Shown here: one piece after another, positions 30,442 to 42,569 of the stretch
Layout: each line of letters begins with the position of its first letter
Numbering within the stretch: the first letter of the stretch is position 1
Origin: Microbulbifer agarilyticus S89
GTDB lineage: Bacteria; Pseudomonadota; Gammaproteobacteria; Pseudomonadales; Cellvibrionaceae
DNA: 64,000 nt
Direction: 5' to 3'
Assembly: GCF_000220505.1 (NCBI RefSeq)
Contig: NZ_AFPJ01000051.1
Span: forward strand, 1-64,000
Program-made: the position numbers and the translations under genes
Notes under the pieces: generated by a model
Told to the model about the DNA's origin: nothing
Seen by the model: only the letters and a program-made list of their open reading frames with translations
Databases searched by the model: none

Positions 30442-30552
30442 ACACTGCGGGCGTACAGCGCGGGCTACCCAAAGGGTAGTATCCGCAACCAGCGCTCACC
30501 ATCGCCCAAGCGCGAGGCGAGCGCCAAAAATGCCGCTTGTGGCGGGGCCAGA

Positions 30553-31953
30553 TCAGTCGAGGTCTGGCGCCACCGCCGCGCCCGGTTTCCACTTGAGCGC
30601 CTTTTCAATCGACAGAATCATCGACCCCGCGACGTCCTTGCGGGTAGCGCTTTCAATACCTTCCAGCCCCGGCGAGGAATTCACCTCCAGCAGCAGCGGT
30701 CCCTTTTTGGAGCGGATGATATCCACGCCCGCCACTTTCAGGCCCAGCACCTTGGCCGCCTTGATCGCCAGCCTGCGCTCTTCCGGCAGAATCTTCACCA
30801 CCGACGCGGTGCCACCCTGATGGATATTGGCGCGGAATTCACCCGGCGCAGCCTCGCGCTGGATCGCGGCAATGACCTTGCCATCGACCACGAACAGGCG
30901 CAGGTCCTTGCCCTCGGCCTCACGGATAAACTCCTGCACCAGCAGGTTTGCCTTCAGCGACTTGAAGGCATTGATCACAGACTCCGCCGCCTTGCGCGTC
31001 TCTGCCAGCACCACACCGCGTCCCTGGGTTCCCTCCAGCAGTTTCACAATCAATGGCGCACCACCAACCATCTCGATCAGCTCGTTGGTGTCGATGGGTG
31101 AATTGGCAAACCCTGAAATTGGGATATTCAACCCACCTTCTTGCAGCAACTGCAGTGAGTAGAGCTTGTCGCGGGACTGACTGATCGCCTGGGAGCCATT
31201 CAGCGCAAACACGCCCATGCTTTCAAAGTGGCGGGTCAGGGCGCAGCCATAAAAGGTTTGGCTCGGGCGAATGCGCGGGATGATGGCATCCAGGTGATTC
31301 AGGATACGGCCATCCCGGTAATGTACTTCCGGCTCCGCGGCATCCAGCTTCATGTAACACTGACGAATATTCAGAAACGTCATGCGGTGGCCACGCTCGG
31401 TGCCCGCCTCCATGATGCGCTGGTTGCTGTACAGGTCCGGGTTGGACGCAAGCACGCCGATACGCAGGCCGGTGCCCGCCATATGGTGCTCGTCGTGGTA
31501 ATACTCTTCCAGCTGACTGCCGGGGATTTCCCCCAGGCAAAAGCTCGCCGCCGGATCCACCAGCATGCGCCCCATCATGGCCTCGCGCCCGAGCAGCATG
31601 CGATAGCCCATGGAGTCGCGGTTGGTCAGCGTGAGTTCCACGTCCCAGGTACTGCCACCGATACTGATCGGCGTTTTAATCACCAGGCGTTTTTCGCTGT
31701 CGCCAGACGAGCTGCGCACCGTGCGCTTGTCCAGTACTCGCGCCTCGCAGCGCACACTGGGGCGTCGCTGCCCCTGCAGGGGATGCGCCTCAAAGCTCAC
31801 CCACGGCTCACCGCCGCGGTTAAAAGGCTGGATGTTGTATGCGTGCAAAGAGGAAGTCTTGGCGCCCGAATCAACGCGAGCCTTGATAGCGGGAATACCC
31901 AACCCCGGGAAACCGCACCACTCTTCACTGCCGACAATGATTTTCTTATCCAA
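30553..31953 (-). CDS. RimB-like protease / RimK-type ATP-grasp ligase fusion
   Basis: 466 residues in two parts. Residues 1 to ~150 form a retropepsin-like domain of the ATP-dependent zinc protease (DUF785/RimB) type, with active-site motif [14 protein letters not shown]. From about 165 to the end is a RimK-type ATP-grasp glutamate ligase ([13 protein letters not shown], and the metal-binding [14 protein letters not shown]). E. coli RimK adds glutamates to ribosomal protein S6; RimB in pseudomonads is a separate protein that trims them. Here both activities appear in one chain. Other RimK homologues modify other substrates, so S6 is inferred. Confidence 0.88.
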   Translation of the reverse strand: MDKKIIVGSEEWCGFPGLGIPAIKARVDSGAKTSSLHAYNIQPFNRGGEPWVSFEAHPLQGQRRPSVRCEARVLDKRTVRSSSGDSEKRLVIKTPISIGGSTWDVELTLTNRDSMGYRMLLGREAMMGRMLVDPAASFCLGEIPGSQLEEYYHDEHHMAGTGLRIGVLASNPDLYSNQRIMEAGTERGHRMTFLNIRQCYMKLDAAEPEVHYRDGRILNHLDAIIPRIRPSQTFYGCALTRHFESMGVFALNGSQAISQSRDKLYSLQLLQEGGLNIPISGFANSPIDTNELIEMVGGAPLIVKLLEGTQGRGVVLAETRKAAESVINAFKSLKANLLVQEFIREAEGKDLRLFVVDGKVIAAIQREAAPGEFRANIHQGGTASVVKILPEERRLAIKAAKVLGLKVAGVDIIRSKKGPLLLEVNSSPGLEGIESATRKDVAGSMILSIEKALKWKPGAAVAPDLD

Positions 31954-31980
31954 GTAAAAGCCTCTTCCTATTCGTACAAA

Positions 31981-32823
<843 letters not shown>

Positions 32824-32995
32824 TTACGGCCCGGGCAAAACCGCGGATTCTACTCTGGATTAGGCTCCGGGTAACACCGATTAATCTGCGTCACCGTCCT
32901 TCACCGCAACTTTCGCCTACTGACTCTCAGGTACGCCTTGCGGCACAGCATTCTTTTACTAGGCTTTTAGTAATCTGTTGATCGGAGCGCCACTC

Positions 32996-33448
32996 ATGCC
33001 TCGCAAATCCCACCACCCCTTCTGGTCTTCATTGTGCGCCGCCCTCGTCGCGCTGCTGCTGTTCACCGTGGTAAATACCGGTAAAGCGGGAGACGACGAC
33101 ACACTCGGCCCGGATTTCTGGGAGAAATATGACGATATTGCGGATTGGACAACCCTGCGCCTGAACCTGACCCAGGAACAGGAGGACAAGGTGTTGCCTA
33201 TTTTAGAGCGCAACTTTGAGCTACAGCTGGCGATCCTCAAAGACTACGGATTTGGTGAAGGCAAGTTACCCCAGCTGACCCGTGAACAGCGCGAAGAGCT
33301 GGATGCGAAAATCATCGCGACCCGCGCTGCCACTCGCGTAGAAATGGTCAAGGTACTCAATAAAGAACAGCTCGAAGAGCTCAAGAAAATGCAGACGGAA
33401 TTCCACCAGGAATTCCGCAAACGGCTGGACAAGAAGACCAAAGAATAG
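32996..33448 (+). CDS. Small exported protein with Spy/CpxP-like charged helices
   Basis: 150 residues from the ATG at 32996, 8 nt behind CGGAG. One N-terminal hydrophobic segment (about 10-28, signal or anchor) is followed by a highly charged, largely helical region with two LTxEQ-type motifs (LNLTQEQEDKVLPIL and LTREQREELDAKI), reminiscent of Spy/CpxP periplasmic chaperones. It is divergent from dapB and ends at a strong terminator. Family assignment is tentative. Confidence 0.7.
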   Translation: MPRKSHHPFWSSLCAALVALLLFTVVNTGKAGDDDTLGPDFWEKYDDIADWTTLRLNLTQEQEDKVLPILERNFELQLAILKDYGFGEGKLPQLTREQREELDAKIIATRAATRVEMVKVLNKEQLEELKKMQTEFHQEFRKRLDKKTKE

Positions 33449-33467
33449 CCCGGTAAAAAGCTCCACA

Positions 33468-33501
33468 AAAAAAGCCCGGACATTCCTGCCCGGGCTTTTT
33501 T
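33468..33501. terminator. Bidirectional intrinsic terminator
   Basis: A 12-bp stem AAAAAAGCCCGG / CCGGGCTTTTTT with a 10-nt loop separates the Spy-like gene (plus) from the end of dnaJ (minus). Confidence 0.88.
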
Positions 33502-33546
33502 GCTTTGCCGGATAAATACCGACAACAAAAAAGAGCGATTGCTAAA

Positions 33547-34671
33547 TCAGAGCTTCATATCACCGAAGAAATTCTTCACCCCTTCAAACCAGCCGGTCTG
33601 ACGCGGGGAGTTTTTCTTTTCACTCAGGGTGCCGGCGAACTCTTCCAACAGCTCTTTTTGCTTGCTGGTGAGGTTAATCGGGGTTTCCACTACCACACGG
33701 CACAGCAGGTCGCCCGGGGCACCACCGCGCACCGGGGTAACCCCCTTTCCACGCAGGCGGAACAGCTTGCCGGTCTGGCTTTCCGCGGGAATCTTCAGTT
33801 TGACCTTGCCATCGAGGGTCGGCACTTCCATTTCACCGCCGAGGGCGGCGGTAGCGAAGCTGATGGGCACTTCACAGTAGAGGTTTTTGCCATCGCGCTG
33901 GAACAGCTCGTGCTCGCGCACCATCACCTGTACATACAGGTCACCGGCGGGACCACCGTCCGGCCCGGCTTCACCCTCGCCCGCGAGGCGAATGCGGTCA
34001 CCGGAATCCACACCCGGCGGTACCTTGACCGACAGGGTTTTGGTTTCTTCGATACGGCCGCGGCCATGACAGTCGGTACAGGGATCGGTAATGACCGTGC
34101 CGCGTCCGCGACAGTTGGGACAGGTCTGCTGGACAGAGAAAAAGCCCTGCTGCATACGCACCTGACCGGCGCCACCACAGGTGCCACAGGTCTGGGGCTG
34201 GGAGCCGGCTTTGGCTCCGGAACCGTGGCAGGTGCCACAGTTGGCCAGGGTCGGCACCTTGATCTTGACGGTGGTGCCGCGCACCGCGTCTTCCAGATCC
34301 AGGTCCAGGTCGTAGCGCAGGTCGGAACCGCGCGCCGGACCACGACGGCCGCCGCCACCGGCGCCGCCACCAAAGATATCGCCGAACACGTCACCGAAAA
34401 TATCGGAGAAGCCGCCAAAGCCCCCGGCACCGGCGCCCGCCTGACCATCGACACCGGCGTGACCGAACTGGTCGTAAGCCGCCTTCTTCTGCGGATCAGA
34501 CAGGATCTCGTAGGCCTCGTTGGCCTCTTTGAACTTGTTTTCCGCCTCTTTATCGTCGGGGTTGCGGTCCGGGTGATATTTCATCGCCACCCGGCGGTAA
34601 GCCTTTTTCAGCTCCTTATCATCCGCGCCTTTGCTGACGCCGAGGACTTCGTAGTAATCGCGTTTGGACAT
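33547..34671 (-). CDS. dnaJ: Chaperone DnaJ
   Basis: 374 residues. The N-terminal J domain has the HPD motif ([10 protein letters not shown]). A Gly/Phe-rich linker follows, then the zinc domain with four CxxCxGxG repeats ([32 protein letters not shown]) and the client-binding C-terminal domains. It delivers substrates to DnaK and stimulates its ATPase. It lies directly downstream of dnaK. Two small hairpins lie in the 144-nt gap (34765-34783 and 34787-34809). Confidence 0.98.
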   Translation of the reverse strand: MSKRDYYEVLGVSKGADDKELKKAYRRVAMKYHPDRNPDDKEAENKFKEANEAYEILSDPQKKAAYDQFGHAGVDGQAGAGAGGFGGFSDIFGDVFGDIFGGGAGGGGRRGPARGSDLRYDLDLDLEDAVRGTTVKIKVPTLANCGTCHGSGAKAGSQPQTCGTCGGAGQVRMQQGFFSVQQTCPNCRGRGTVITDPCTDCHGRGRIEETKTLSVKVPPGVDSGDRIRLAGEGEAGPDGGPAGDLYVQVMVREHELFQRDGKNLYCEVPISFATAALGGEMEVPTLDGKVKLKIPAESQTGKLFRLRGKGVTPVRGGAPGDLLCRVVVETPINLTSKQKELLEEFAGTLSEKKNSPRQTGWFEGVKNFFGDMKL

Positions 34672-34815
34672 AGCTCTGTGTGTTCTGTTTCAACTGCTTT
34701 TTAGGCACGCCTTAAAACGGCGCAAGGCGCGAAGCCCGATTCTGATGACCGGACGTCCGCGCCTCTGAAGGTGTAAGCTTCAGGACGCCGCCGGAACTCC
34801 AGCGGCGGCCGTATC

Positions 34816-36753
<1,938 letters not shown>

Positions 36754-36836
36754 GGATCTAATTCCTCACTTTGCTGCGCGCCGGTGTTACGCGATATTCC
36801 GTCACCGGCGCTGCACGTTTGTATTCGGTTGCTGCT

Positions 36837-36867
36837 TATATTGGTGCCGCCTCTCACATTTCAAGGG
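36837..36867 (-). promoter_or_regulatory. Candidate sigma-32 heat-shock promoter of dnaK
   Basis: On the minus strand CCCTTGAAA (36867-36859) matches the sigma-32 -35 element exactly. After 12 nt, CACCAATATA (36846-36837) resembles the CCCCATNT -10 element. It lies about 85-115 nt upstream of the dnaK ATG. Confidence 0.65.
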
Positions 36868-37004
36868 CGAAACCTGTAATTCAGCGGCACAGGGAGGTGC
36901 CGCTCGCGAAACAGCGTTTGCGCTGATTCGCGGGAGCCCGGGGCGGACATGCGCCGCGGCGGGCGTCTTTTCTGCAATTCACGAATGAATTGCAGAAAAC
37001 TAAA

Positions 37005-37598
37005 CTAGGGCGCCTTGGAGACAACGACCATTGCCGGGCGCAACAGGCGACCGTTCAGGCGGTAGCCTTTCTGGAACACGTCCAGCACGGTATTGGGCTC
37101 CACATCGCCATTGGGGATCTGGGTCATGGCCTGGTGCAGTTCCGGGTCGAAGGGCTCGCCGGCCGGGTCGATTACTTCCAAGCCAGACTTGGTCAGGGTG
37201 TCGATAAAAGACTTCTGGGTCAGCTCGATGCCTTCACGCACCGCCTTTTGCGACTCGTCGTCTTTGTCGATAGTAGTGAGCGCGCGCTCGAGGTTATCCA
37301 CAACCGGCAGCAGGTCCTTCAGCAGTTTTTCCTGGCCGAACTTGTGTGCCTTCTCCACGTCTTGCTGGGCGCGACGGCGGGCATTCTGCACCTCCGCCTG
37401 AGCGCGCAGCACCATGTCTTTGTGGTCGGAAAGCTGCTGGTGGAGGGAGGCGATCTCCTCGTCCTGCGCATTTTCTTCAGCCAGCGCCTCTTCCGCGGCG
37501 TGCTGCTCTGCGGCGCTCGGGTTTTCTACTTCGACGGCCTGTTCCGCCGCCTGATCGCCAGTGTCGATCTGCTCTTCTTCGCTGCGCTCTTTGGCCAC
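37005..37598 (-). CDS. grpE: Nucleotide exchange factor GrpE
   Basis: 197 residues. An acidic, low-complexity N-terminus precedes a long helix ([20 protein letters not shown]) and the conserved C-terminal beta domain ([28 protein letters not shown]), diagnostic of GrpE. It releases ADP from DnaK. It precedes dnaK on the minus strand with a ~250-nt gap that holds the dnaK promoter candidate. Confidence 0.98.
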   Translation of the reverse strand: MAKERSEEEQIDTGDQAAEQAVEVENPSAAEQHAAEEALAEENAQDEEIASLHQQLSDHKDMVLRAQAEVQNARRRAQQDVEKAHKFGQEKLLKDLLPVVDNLERALTTIDKDDESQKAVREGIELTQKSFIDTLTKSGLEVIDPAGEPFDPELHQAMTQIPNGDVEPNTVLDVFQKGYRLNGRLLRPAMVVVSKAP

Positions 37599-37937
37599 TG
37601 CTTTCTCCGTCTGTGTCCTGCGGTCAACTGCCCGTTCGTCAACGGTCCAGCTGGGTGTTCAAAAGAAAGAACCCGTTCCGTCAGCCCGTTGACTGCGGGC
37701 CCTTCGCGGGTGAGGAAGGCTATATGGGGTCATTGGTACGCACTTCAAGTCATACGGGATGGATGCGCGGATCGCAGCTGCGGTGTGAAGCGAAGTGGCC
37801 CTTGGGGAGGCAGGATAATGTGCGGGCGGTCCCGCAACGAATATGATCCGGTTGCAATTAGGCCCCGTGATGATTGAAACGCTCGGGCCAAATACTGTAT
37901 AAACAACCACTATCGAAACAACAACGAATGCTTTCCC
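37599..37937. promoter_or_regulatory. Divergent promoter region between grpE and recN
   Basis: 339 bp between divergent genes. The recN side carries the LexA-like box at 37893-37912. On the grpE side I see no clear sigma-32 element and no gene. Confidence 0.45.
37893..37912 (+). promoter_or_regulatory. LexA (SOS) box upstream of recN
   Basis: The sequence has a perfect left half TACTGTATA of the gammaproteobacterial LexA consensus and a weaker right half ending CCACTA, spaced as in CTGT-N8-ACAG. It is centred about 35 nt before the recN start. recN is a classic LexA-controlled gene. Confidence 0.7.
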
Positions 37938-39590
37938 ATGTTGCTGCACCTGTCCATCAGTCAGTTCACCCTGGTCGACCAGCTGGAGCTGGAGTTCGGC
38001 AATGGCACCAGCACCCTCACCGGCGAGACCGGTGCGGGCAAATCCATCACCCTGGATGCTCTCGGCCTAGCACTGGGTGACCGAGGCAATGGTGAGCTGG
38101 TGCGCAGCGGTGCCAAGCGCGCCGATATCCACGCCACCTTCGACATCAGCAATCACGAAGACGCCCGCGCGTGGCTGGAAGAGCAGGAAATGGATGCCGA
38201 GCGCGAAGTGATCCTGCGCCGCACCATCAGCGCCGATGGCCGCTCCCGCGCCTACATTAACGGCCAGCCGGTAACCCTGATGCAGTTGCGCACCCTGGGC
38301 GAGCAGCTGATCGACATCCACAGCCAGCACGAACACCAGTCGCTGCTGAAAAAGGACACCCACCGCCGCCTGCTGGACGAATATGCCCACGCCGAAGGGC
38401 ACAGCGCCGAAGTACGTATTCACTACAAAACCTGGCAGGACCAGTACCGCCGCTACCGCCGCCTGGCCGACAGCGCCGAGGAAACCCAGGCCCGTCGCGA
38501 CCTGCTGGAGTACCAGCTGGAAGAACTGGCGCAGCTGGACCTGAAGCCCGGCGAGCTGGAAGAGCTCGAGAGTGAGCAACGCCAGCTGGCCAACGCCGGC
38601 GATATTTTGCACGGCAGCTATCAGCTGGCCGCCATGCTGAACGGTGGTGAGGGCGATATCGCTGAACAGCTGCACCGCGCACTGCAACTGGTCAGCGCCA
38701 TGCCCGAGCAGAGCCCGGCACTCGCTGAAGTCGCGCAAATGCTGGATAGCGCCCGCATCCAGATCGACGAAGCGGGCAGCACCCTGTCGCGGCATATCGA
38801 TAGCTTTGAAATGAACCCCGAGCGCCTGACAGAAGTAGAAGAGCGCCTGTCGGCCATCTACTCCATCGCCCGCAAACACCGCATTCAGCCAGCCCAGCTC
38901 GCCGAACTGCAACAGCAGTGGCAGCAGGAGCTGGAAGAAATCGGCGCGCCCGACGCCCTCGATAAACTGGCCGACGAGTGCGCGCAGCTGGAGCAGGCGT
39001 TCCGCGTCGCCGCCGGCAAACTCAGCAAACTCCGCACCGCCGCCGCGAAGAAACTGGCAAGTGCGGTAAACAGCCAGCTCGCCGACCTGGCGATGCCTCA
39101 CGCCCGCGTCGAGTTGGCGCTCACTGCGCTGGAAAAGCCCACCGCCACAGGTCTCGAGGAAGTGGAGATCCTGATCGCCACCAACCCCGGCCAGCCGGCG
39201 AGGGCACTGGGCAAAATTGCCTCCGGCGGTGAGCTTTCGCGGGTAAGCCTGGCCATTCAGGTGGTCACCGCACAAACCTCGCGCACCCCCACCCTGGTGT
39301 TCGATGAGGTGGACGTGGGGATTGGCGGCGCGACCGGCGATGTGGTGGGCAAGCTGCTGCGCCAACTGGGCGAGCGCGGCCAGGTTATCTGCGTCACACA
39401 TCTTGCGCAGGTTGCCGCACGCGCCCACCGGCAGTACCTGGTGGAGAAACACAGCGACGGCGAGGCCGCATTTGTGGCCCTGCGCGAACTGAAGGACGCG
39501 GAGCGCAGCGCCGAGGTGGCGCGCATGCTCGGCGGTGAGGCTACCGCGCAGTCCCTGGCGCACGCGGAAGAGATGCTAGCGCGGGCCTGA
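37938..39590 (+). CDS. recN: DNA repair protein RecN
   Basis: 550 residues, normal RecN length. Walker A GETGAGKS is near residues 31-38, the long coiled-coil arms lie in the middle, and the C-terminal SMC-type signature reads ASGGELSRVSLAIQ with Walker B TLVFDEVDVGIGG. It is an SMC-like ATPase acting at double-strand breaks. A LexA-like box precedes it. Confidence 0.98.
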   Translation: MLLHLSISQFTLVDQLELEFGNGTSTLTGETGAGKSITLDALGLALGDRGNGELVRSGAKRADIHATFDISNHEDARAWLEEQEMDAEREVILRRTISADGRSRAYINGQPVTLMQLRTLGEQLIDIHSQHEHQSLLKKDTHRRLLDEYAHAEGHSAEVRIHYKTWQDQYRRYRRLADSAEETQARRDLLEYQLEELAQLDLKPGELEELESEQRQLANAGDILHGSYQLAAMLNGGEGDIAEQLHRALQLVSAMPEQSPALAEVAQMLDSARIQIDEAGSTLSRHIDSFEMNPERLTEVEERLSAIYSIARKHRIQPAQLAELQQQWQQELEEIGAPDALDKLADECAQLEQAFRVAAGKLSKLRTAAAKKLASAVNSQLADLAMPHARVELALTALEKPTATGLEEVEILIATNPGQPARALGKIASGGELSRVSLAIQVVTAQTSRTPTLVFDEVDVGIGGATGDVVGKLLRQLGERGQVICVTHLAQVAARAHRQYLVEKHSDGEAAFVALRELKDAERSAEVARMLGGEATAQSLAHAEEMLARA

Positions 39591-39756
39591 TTGCGCCGGC
39601 ACACACCGTGCGGATCAGAGAAAGTTCGGCCAAGCAGTCACAATTAGCTGGCGTTCGGGACCGAAATTGACCGAAAGTGGCGGGAGATTCACTTTATACT
39701 CCCGCGCCCGCTTAGGCGGATACGACTACACTGACGGGAATCAATTCGGTCTCACC

Positions 39757-40350
39757 ATGCAAACCACGATTTTCAACACCCCCATCATCACGCCATTCCT
39801 GCGCTTGATTGCCAAGCTGCTGCTGAAACTGCACGGCTGGAACATCGTTGCCGATGAGCAGGCAATGAAGCTGAAAAAGTATGTGCTTATTGCCGCCCCC
39901 CATACCTCCAACTGGGATGGCTACATCTTTATTCTGGCGGCGCTGAAACTGGGGATAAACCCGCACTGGATGGGCAAAGACAAGCTATTCCCCTTCCCGC
40001 TGGGCCGTGTGGTGCGCTGGTTTGGCGGCATTCCCGTCGACCGCAGCAAGGCGAACAATCTGGTAGACGCCACCATTAACCAGTACAACGCCCACGAAGA
40101 GCTGATCATCGGCATTCCGCCGGAAGGCACCCGCGGCAAGTCCGAACGCTGGAAGACCGGCTTTTACCATATCGCCCGCGGCGCGGGGATTCCCGTTGCC
40201 TGTGGCTTCGTCGACTTCCCCAACAAGGTTGCCGGAGTCGGCCCGGTGATGGAGATGAGCGACGACCTGGAAGCCGACCTGAAGCGGCTGGGTGCGTTTT
40301 ACGCGGACAAGGCAGGCAAGTACCAGAACGATTACACCCCGCCGATCTAA
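39757..40350 (+). CDS. 1-acyl-sn-glycerol-3-phosphate acyltransferase family protein
   Basis: 197 residues from the ATG at 39757; the frame extends upstream but that part is atypical. The acyltransferase motifs are HTSNWDG (HX4D) near residue 47 and PPEGTRG further on. The family (PlsC-like) acylates lysophosphatidate or related lipids at the inner membrane. Its small size resembles accessory or paralogous PlsC-like enzymes more than the main PlsC. A -10-like TATACT lies at 39695-39700. Confidence 0.88.
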   Translation: MQTTIFNTPIITPFLRLIAKLLLKLHGWNIVADEQAMKLKKYVLIAAPHTSNWDGYIFILAALKLGINPHWMGKDKLFPFPLGRVVRWFGGIPVDRSKANNLVDATINQYNAHEELIIGIPPEGTRGKSERWKTGFYHIARGAGIPVACGFVDFPNKVAGVGPVMEMSDDLEADLKRLGAFYADKAGKYQNDYTPPI

Positions 40351-40381
40351 GCCGCAGCGTACACGGCCAACAAAAACCAAC

Positions 40382-40409
40382 AAAAAAGGGAGCTTCTGCT
40401 CCCTTTTTT
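40382..40409. terminator. Bidirectional intrinsic terminator
   Basis: A 12-bp stem AAAAAAGGGAGC / GCTCCCTTTTTT with loop TTCT lies between the acyltransferase gene (plus) and fur (minus). Confidence 0.92.
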
Positions 40410-40456
40410 ATTTGCCCAACCGTAGAAATTTGGGCTGTGTGATCAGTACTGGCCGA

Positions 40457-40867
40457 TCAGCTCTCTTTCTTCTTCACGTACAGCACCAGGCTGTGGCCGG
40501 TCAGCTCGTAACCGTGCTCGGCGGCAATCTTGTGCTGCAGCTCTTCGATCTGCTCATTGTGGAATTCGATTACCTTGCCGGAATCGGTACATACCATGTG
40601 ATCGTGGTGGTCGCCGCGGTCCAGCTCGAATACGGAGTGGCCGCCATCGAAGTTGTGGCGAATCACCAGACCGGCACTCTCAAACTGGGTCAATACCCGG
40701 TAAACGGTCGCCAGGCCCACATCTTCCCCGGCCTCCAGCAGCATTTTGTACACATCTTCAGCGCTCAGATGTTGTTCGCTGGCGCCCTCAAGCAGCTGCA
40801 GAATTTTTACACGCGGCAGCGTGACCTTTAGGCCAGCCTTGCGCAGTTCCTGGTTTTCGTTAGACAT
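40457..40867 (-). CDS. fur: Ferric uptake regulator Fur
   Basis: 136 residues. The N-terminal winged helix (LKVTLPRVKILQLLE, LATVYRVLTQFESAGL) is followed by the metal-binding dimerisation domain with HHDHMVC. There is no clear C-terminal CxxC zinc site, as in Pseudomonas Fur. It represses iron uptake genes with Fe(II). The location divergent from bamE is conserved in related bacteria. Confidence 0.97.
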   Translation of the reverse strand: MSNENQELRKAGLKVTLPRVKILQLLEGASEQHLSAEDVYKMLLEAGEDVGLATVYRVLTQFESAGLVIRHNFDGGHSVFELDRGDHHDHMVCTDSGKVIEFHNEQIEELQHKIAAEHGYELTGHSLVLYVKKKES

Positions 40868-41170
40868 GGGTATTCAAGTTCCGGATCTTTGTGCTCTATT
40901 GATCGTCCGCCTGTCGACGGGCGAATAGTTCGGGTATTATCCACGCCCAAGGTGGACAGCGAAACCCCGACACCCGGATTCATCATCCGTGGTGCTGGCG
41001 CCCACAAGGCGGTTTCAGCCGACAGGGCCGGGAACTTAATCGCCGCAAAGGCGACTATTCTCTGTCAGGGTGGCATCACACCGTCAGGCGGCAGCGCGGG
41101 GCGCTGAATCCACCACAGGCCCAGCAATGGGCCCCGTTACGGAACCATAAAAATTTAGATGGAGCATTCA
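40868..41170. promoter_or_regulatory. Divergent fur/bamE intergenic region
   Basis: 303 bp with both promoters expected. It contains two small perfect hairpins, TCGCC-GCAAA-GGCGA (41040-41054) and GGCCCA-GCAA-TGGGCC (41118-41133, a GCAA tetraloop), the latter 38 nt before the bamE start. I found no convincing Fur box. Confidence 0.45.
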
Positions 41171-41518
41171 ATGCCATCAGTTGTACGCATTCTGCTGATC
41201 GCCGGGCTGGTTAGCCTGGTCACCGGTTGTAGCCTGTTCAAATTCCCCGGAGTACACCGGATCCAGGTTCAGCAGGGCAATATCATCACCCAGGAAATGG
41301 TCGACAAGCTGAAGCCGGGCATGACCCGCCGTCAGGTGCGCTTTGTCCTCGGTACCCCGCTGATTGAAGACACCTTCAACCCGAACCGCTGGGATTACGT
41401 CAATCGGGTGCGCAGCCCCAAGGGCAAAGAGAGCCAGAAGCGCTTCACGGTCTACTTCAATGGTGAGCTACTGATCGCCACCAGCGGCGACTGGCAGCCC
41501 GCCGGCTGGCCCGGCTAA
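41171..41518 (+). CDS. bamE: Outer membrane assembly lipoprotein BamE (OmlA/SmpA)
   Basis: 115 residues from the ATG at 41171 (GGAG 7 nt upstream; ATG 41159 overlaps that site). The lipoprotein signal ends LVTGC (Cys20). BamE landmarks: IQQGN-like QVQQGNIITQEMVDKLKPGM, TRRQVRFVLGTPLIEDTF, RWDYVNR and a late FNGELL. It is an accessory lipoprotein of the BAM complex at the outer membrane. Confidence 0.96.
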   Translation: MPSVVRILLIAGLVSLVTGCSLFKFPGVHRIQVQQGNIITQEMVDKLKPGMTRRQVRFVLGTPLIEDTFNPNRWDYVNRVRSPKGKESQKRFTVYFNGELLIATSGDWQPAGWPG

Positions 41519-41534
41519 GGCAGTACCAAGAGCG

Positions 41535-41864
41535 TCAGCCACCCTCGGCCTGACGCTTCGCCTTGGCCGCCCGCTGCTTGCGCGCCTCTTTCGGGTCCGC
41601 AATCAGTGGCCGGTAAACCTCCACCCGATCCCCCGGCTGTAATACGTATTCCGCGGCAACCGCCAGCCCCTTGGTGCCTAGCGCCTGGCCAAAAATGCCC
41701 AGCTTGGCGGTGGCCGGATCGACTTCCGGGTATTCCCGCGGGATGCCGGACTGCTCCAGCGCCTGCAGGGCAGTAGTACCGGGCTCCACCAGCAGGCTCA
41801 TCAGGCGTTGTTCATGGGGCAGCGCATACACTACCTCTACCGCAATCGTTTTCTGGTTGCTCAT
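41535..41864 (-). CDS. RnfH family protein (UPF0125, RatB)
   Basis: 109 residues from the ATG at 41864, which overlaps the ratA stop (ATGA); the GGAGAGA site lies in the ratA 3' end. A ubiquitin-like fold is suggested by VEVVYALPHEQRLMSLLVEPGTTALQALEQSG and YVLQPGDRVEVYRPLIADPKEARKQRA. It is always found next to ratA (ratAB); its biochemical role is unclear. Confidence 0.93.
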   Translation of the reverse strand: MSNQKTIAVEVVYALPHEQRLMSLLVEPGTTALQALEQSGIPREYPEVDPATAKLGIFGQALGTKGLAVAAEYVLQPGDRVEVYRPLIADPKEARKQRAAKAKRQAEGG

Positions 41865-42301
41865 GCATTCTCTCCATAAATCTTCTTGGCCCGTTCGCAC
41901 ATGGCATCCACCATCTGATTGGCAATTCCCCCAAACAGCTTGCCGGCCGCGGCACCAAGCAGGCGGTTTTCTACATCAAATGCCAGGGTAAACGCGACTT
42001 TGCAGGCGTCTTCTGCCAGCGGGGTAAAGGTCCAGCAACCGTTGAAGGATCGAAATGGCCCGTCCACCAGCTCCAGCGTCATCTGCGTGGGGCGCTGCAA
42101 ACCATTGCGGGTGGTAAAGCTCTGGCTGATTCCCGCGCGCGACAAATCGAGCCGCGCCTCCAGGGTTGTTTCATCCTGATGCAGTACCTCTGCACTGCGG
42201 CACCCCGGCAAAAACTGCGGGTAGCTGGCCACATCATTGACCAGGTCAAACATCTGTTCTGCACTGAACATGACCAGCGCACTGCGTTCAATTTTTGTCA
42301 T
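41861..42301 (-). CDS. RatA/CoQ-binding START-domain protein
   Basis: 146 residues: the START/polyketide-cyclase family motif MFDLVNDVASYPQFLPGCRSAEVL near the N-terminus and a C-terminal MVDAMCERAKKIYG helix. Homologues are described as E. coli RatA (ribosome association toxin) and as the Coq10-like ubiquinone-binding protein. The pair with the RnfH gene and the proximity to smpB are conserved. Confidence 0.93.
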   Translation of the reverse strand: MTKIERSALVMFSAEQMFDLVNDVASYPQFLPGCRSAEVLHQDETTLEARLDLSRAGISQSFTTRNGLQRPTQMTLELVDGPFRSFNGCWTFTPLAEDACKVAFTLAFDVENRLLGAAAGKLFGGIANQMVDAMCERAKKIYGENA

Positions 42302-42569
42302 TGGGTATCTTTTTCATGACTCACGGCTTGCACCATTGAGGCCGGATTCTTACCTATCTGGCGATACTGGGGGCAAATTTCGCCCGCGACGCTACTCAAG
42401 GCGGATAAATCCTGCAACAATTCGTTCTTTATCTGCTTTGCAGACGCGACCATTTTTTGCCCAGACCGCCCCCTGCGGAACGTGTACGCTCCAATGTACG
42501 CTGCAGGGGCGCCCAGCGCGGCCACGGCAAACACTCAGAAGACAAGAATAACAGGCAAGCGAGTAATCT

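Noticed and set aside
30442-30552. Possible riboswitch upstream of yfiR-like gene
   Set aside because: I compared the minus-strand leader by memory with TPP, c-di-GMP and SAH riboswitch consensus sequences; key conserved boxes are missing, so only hairpins are reported.
38067-39563. A long minus-strand frame opposite recN
   Set aside because: Antisense shadow of recN with biased Leu/Gln/His composition and no ribosome binding site; recN has all its motifs.
42298-42534. A 78-codon minus-strand frame whose stop overlaps the ratA start (ATGA)
   Set aside because: The overlap hinted at a coupled gene, but the product has no recognisable features, the start lacks a ribosome site, and it fills the region where divergent promoters are needed.
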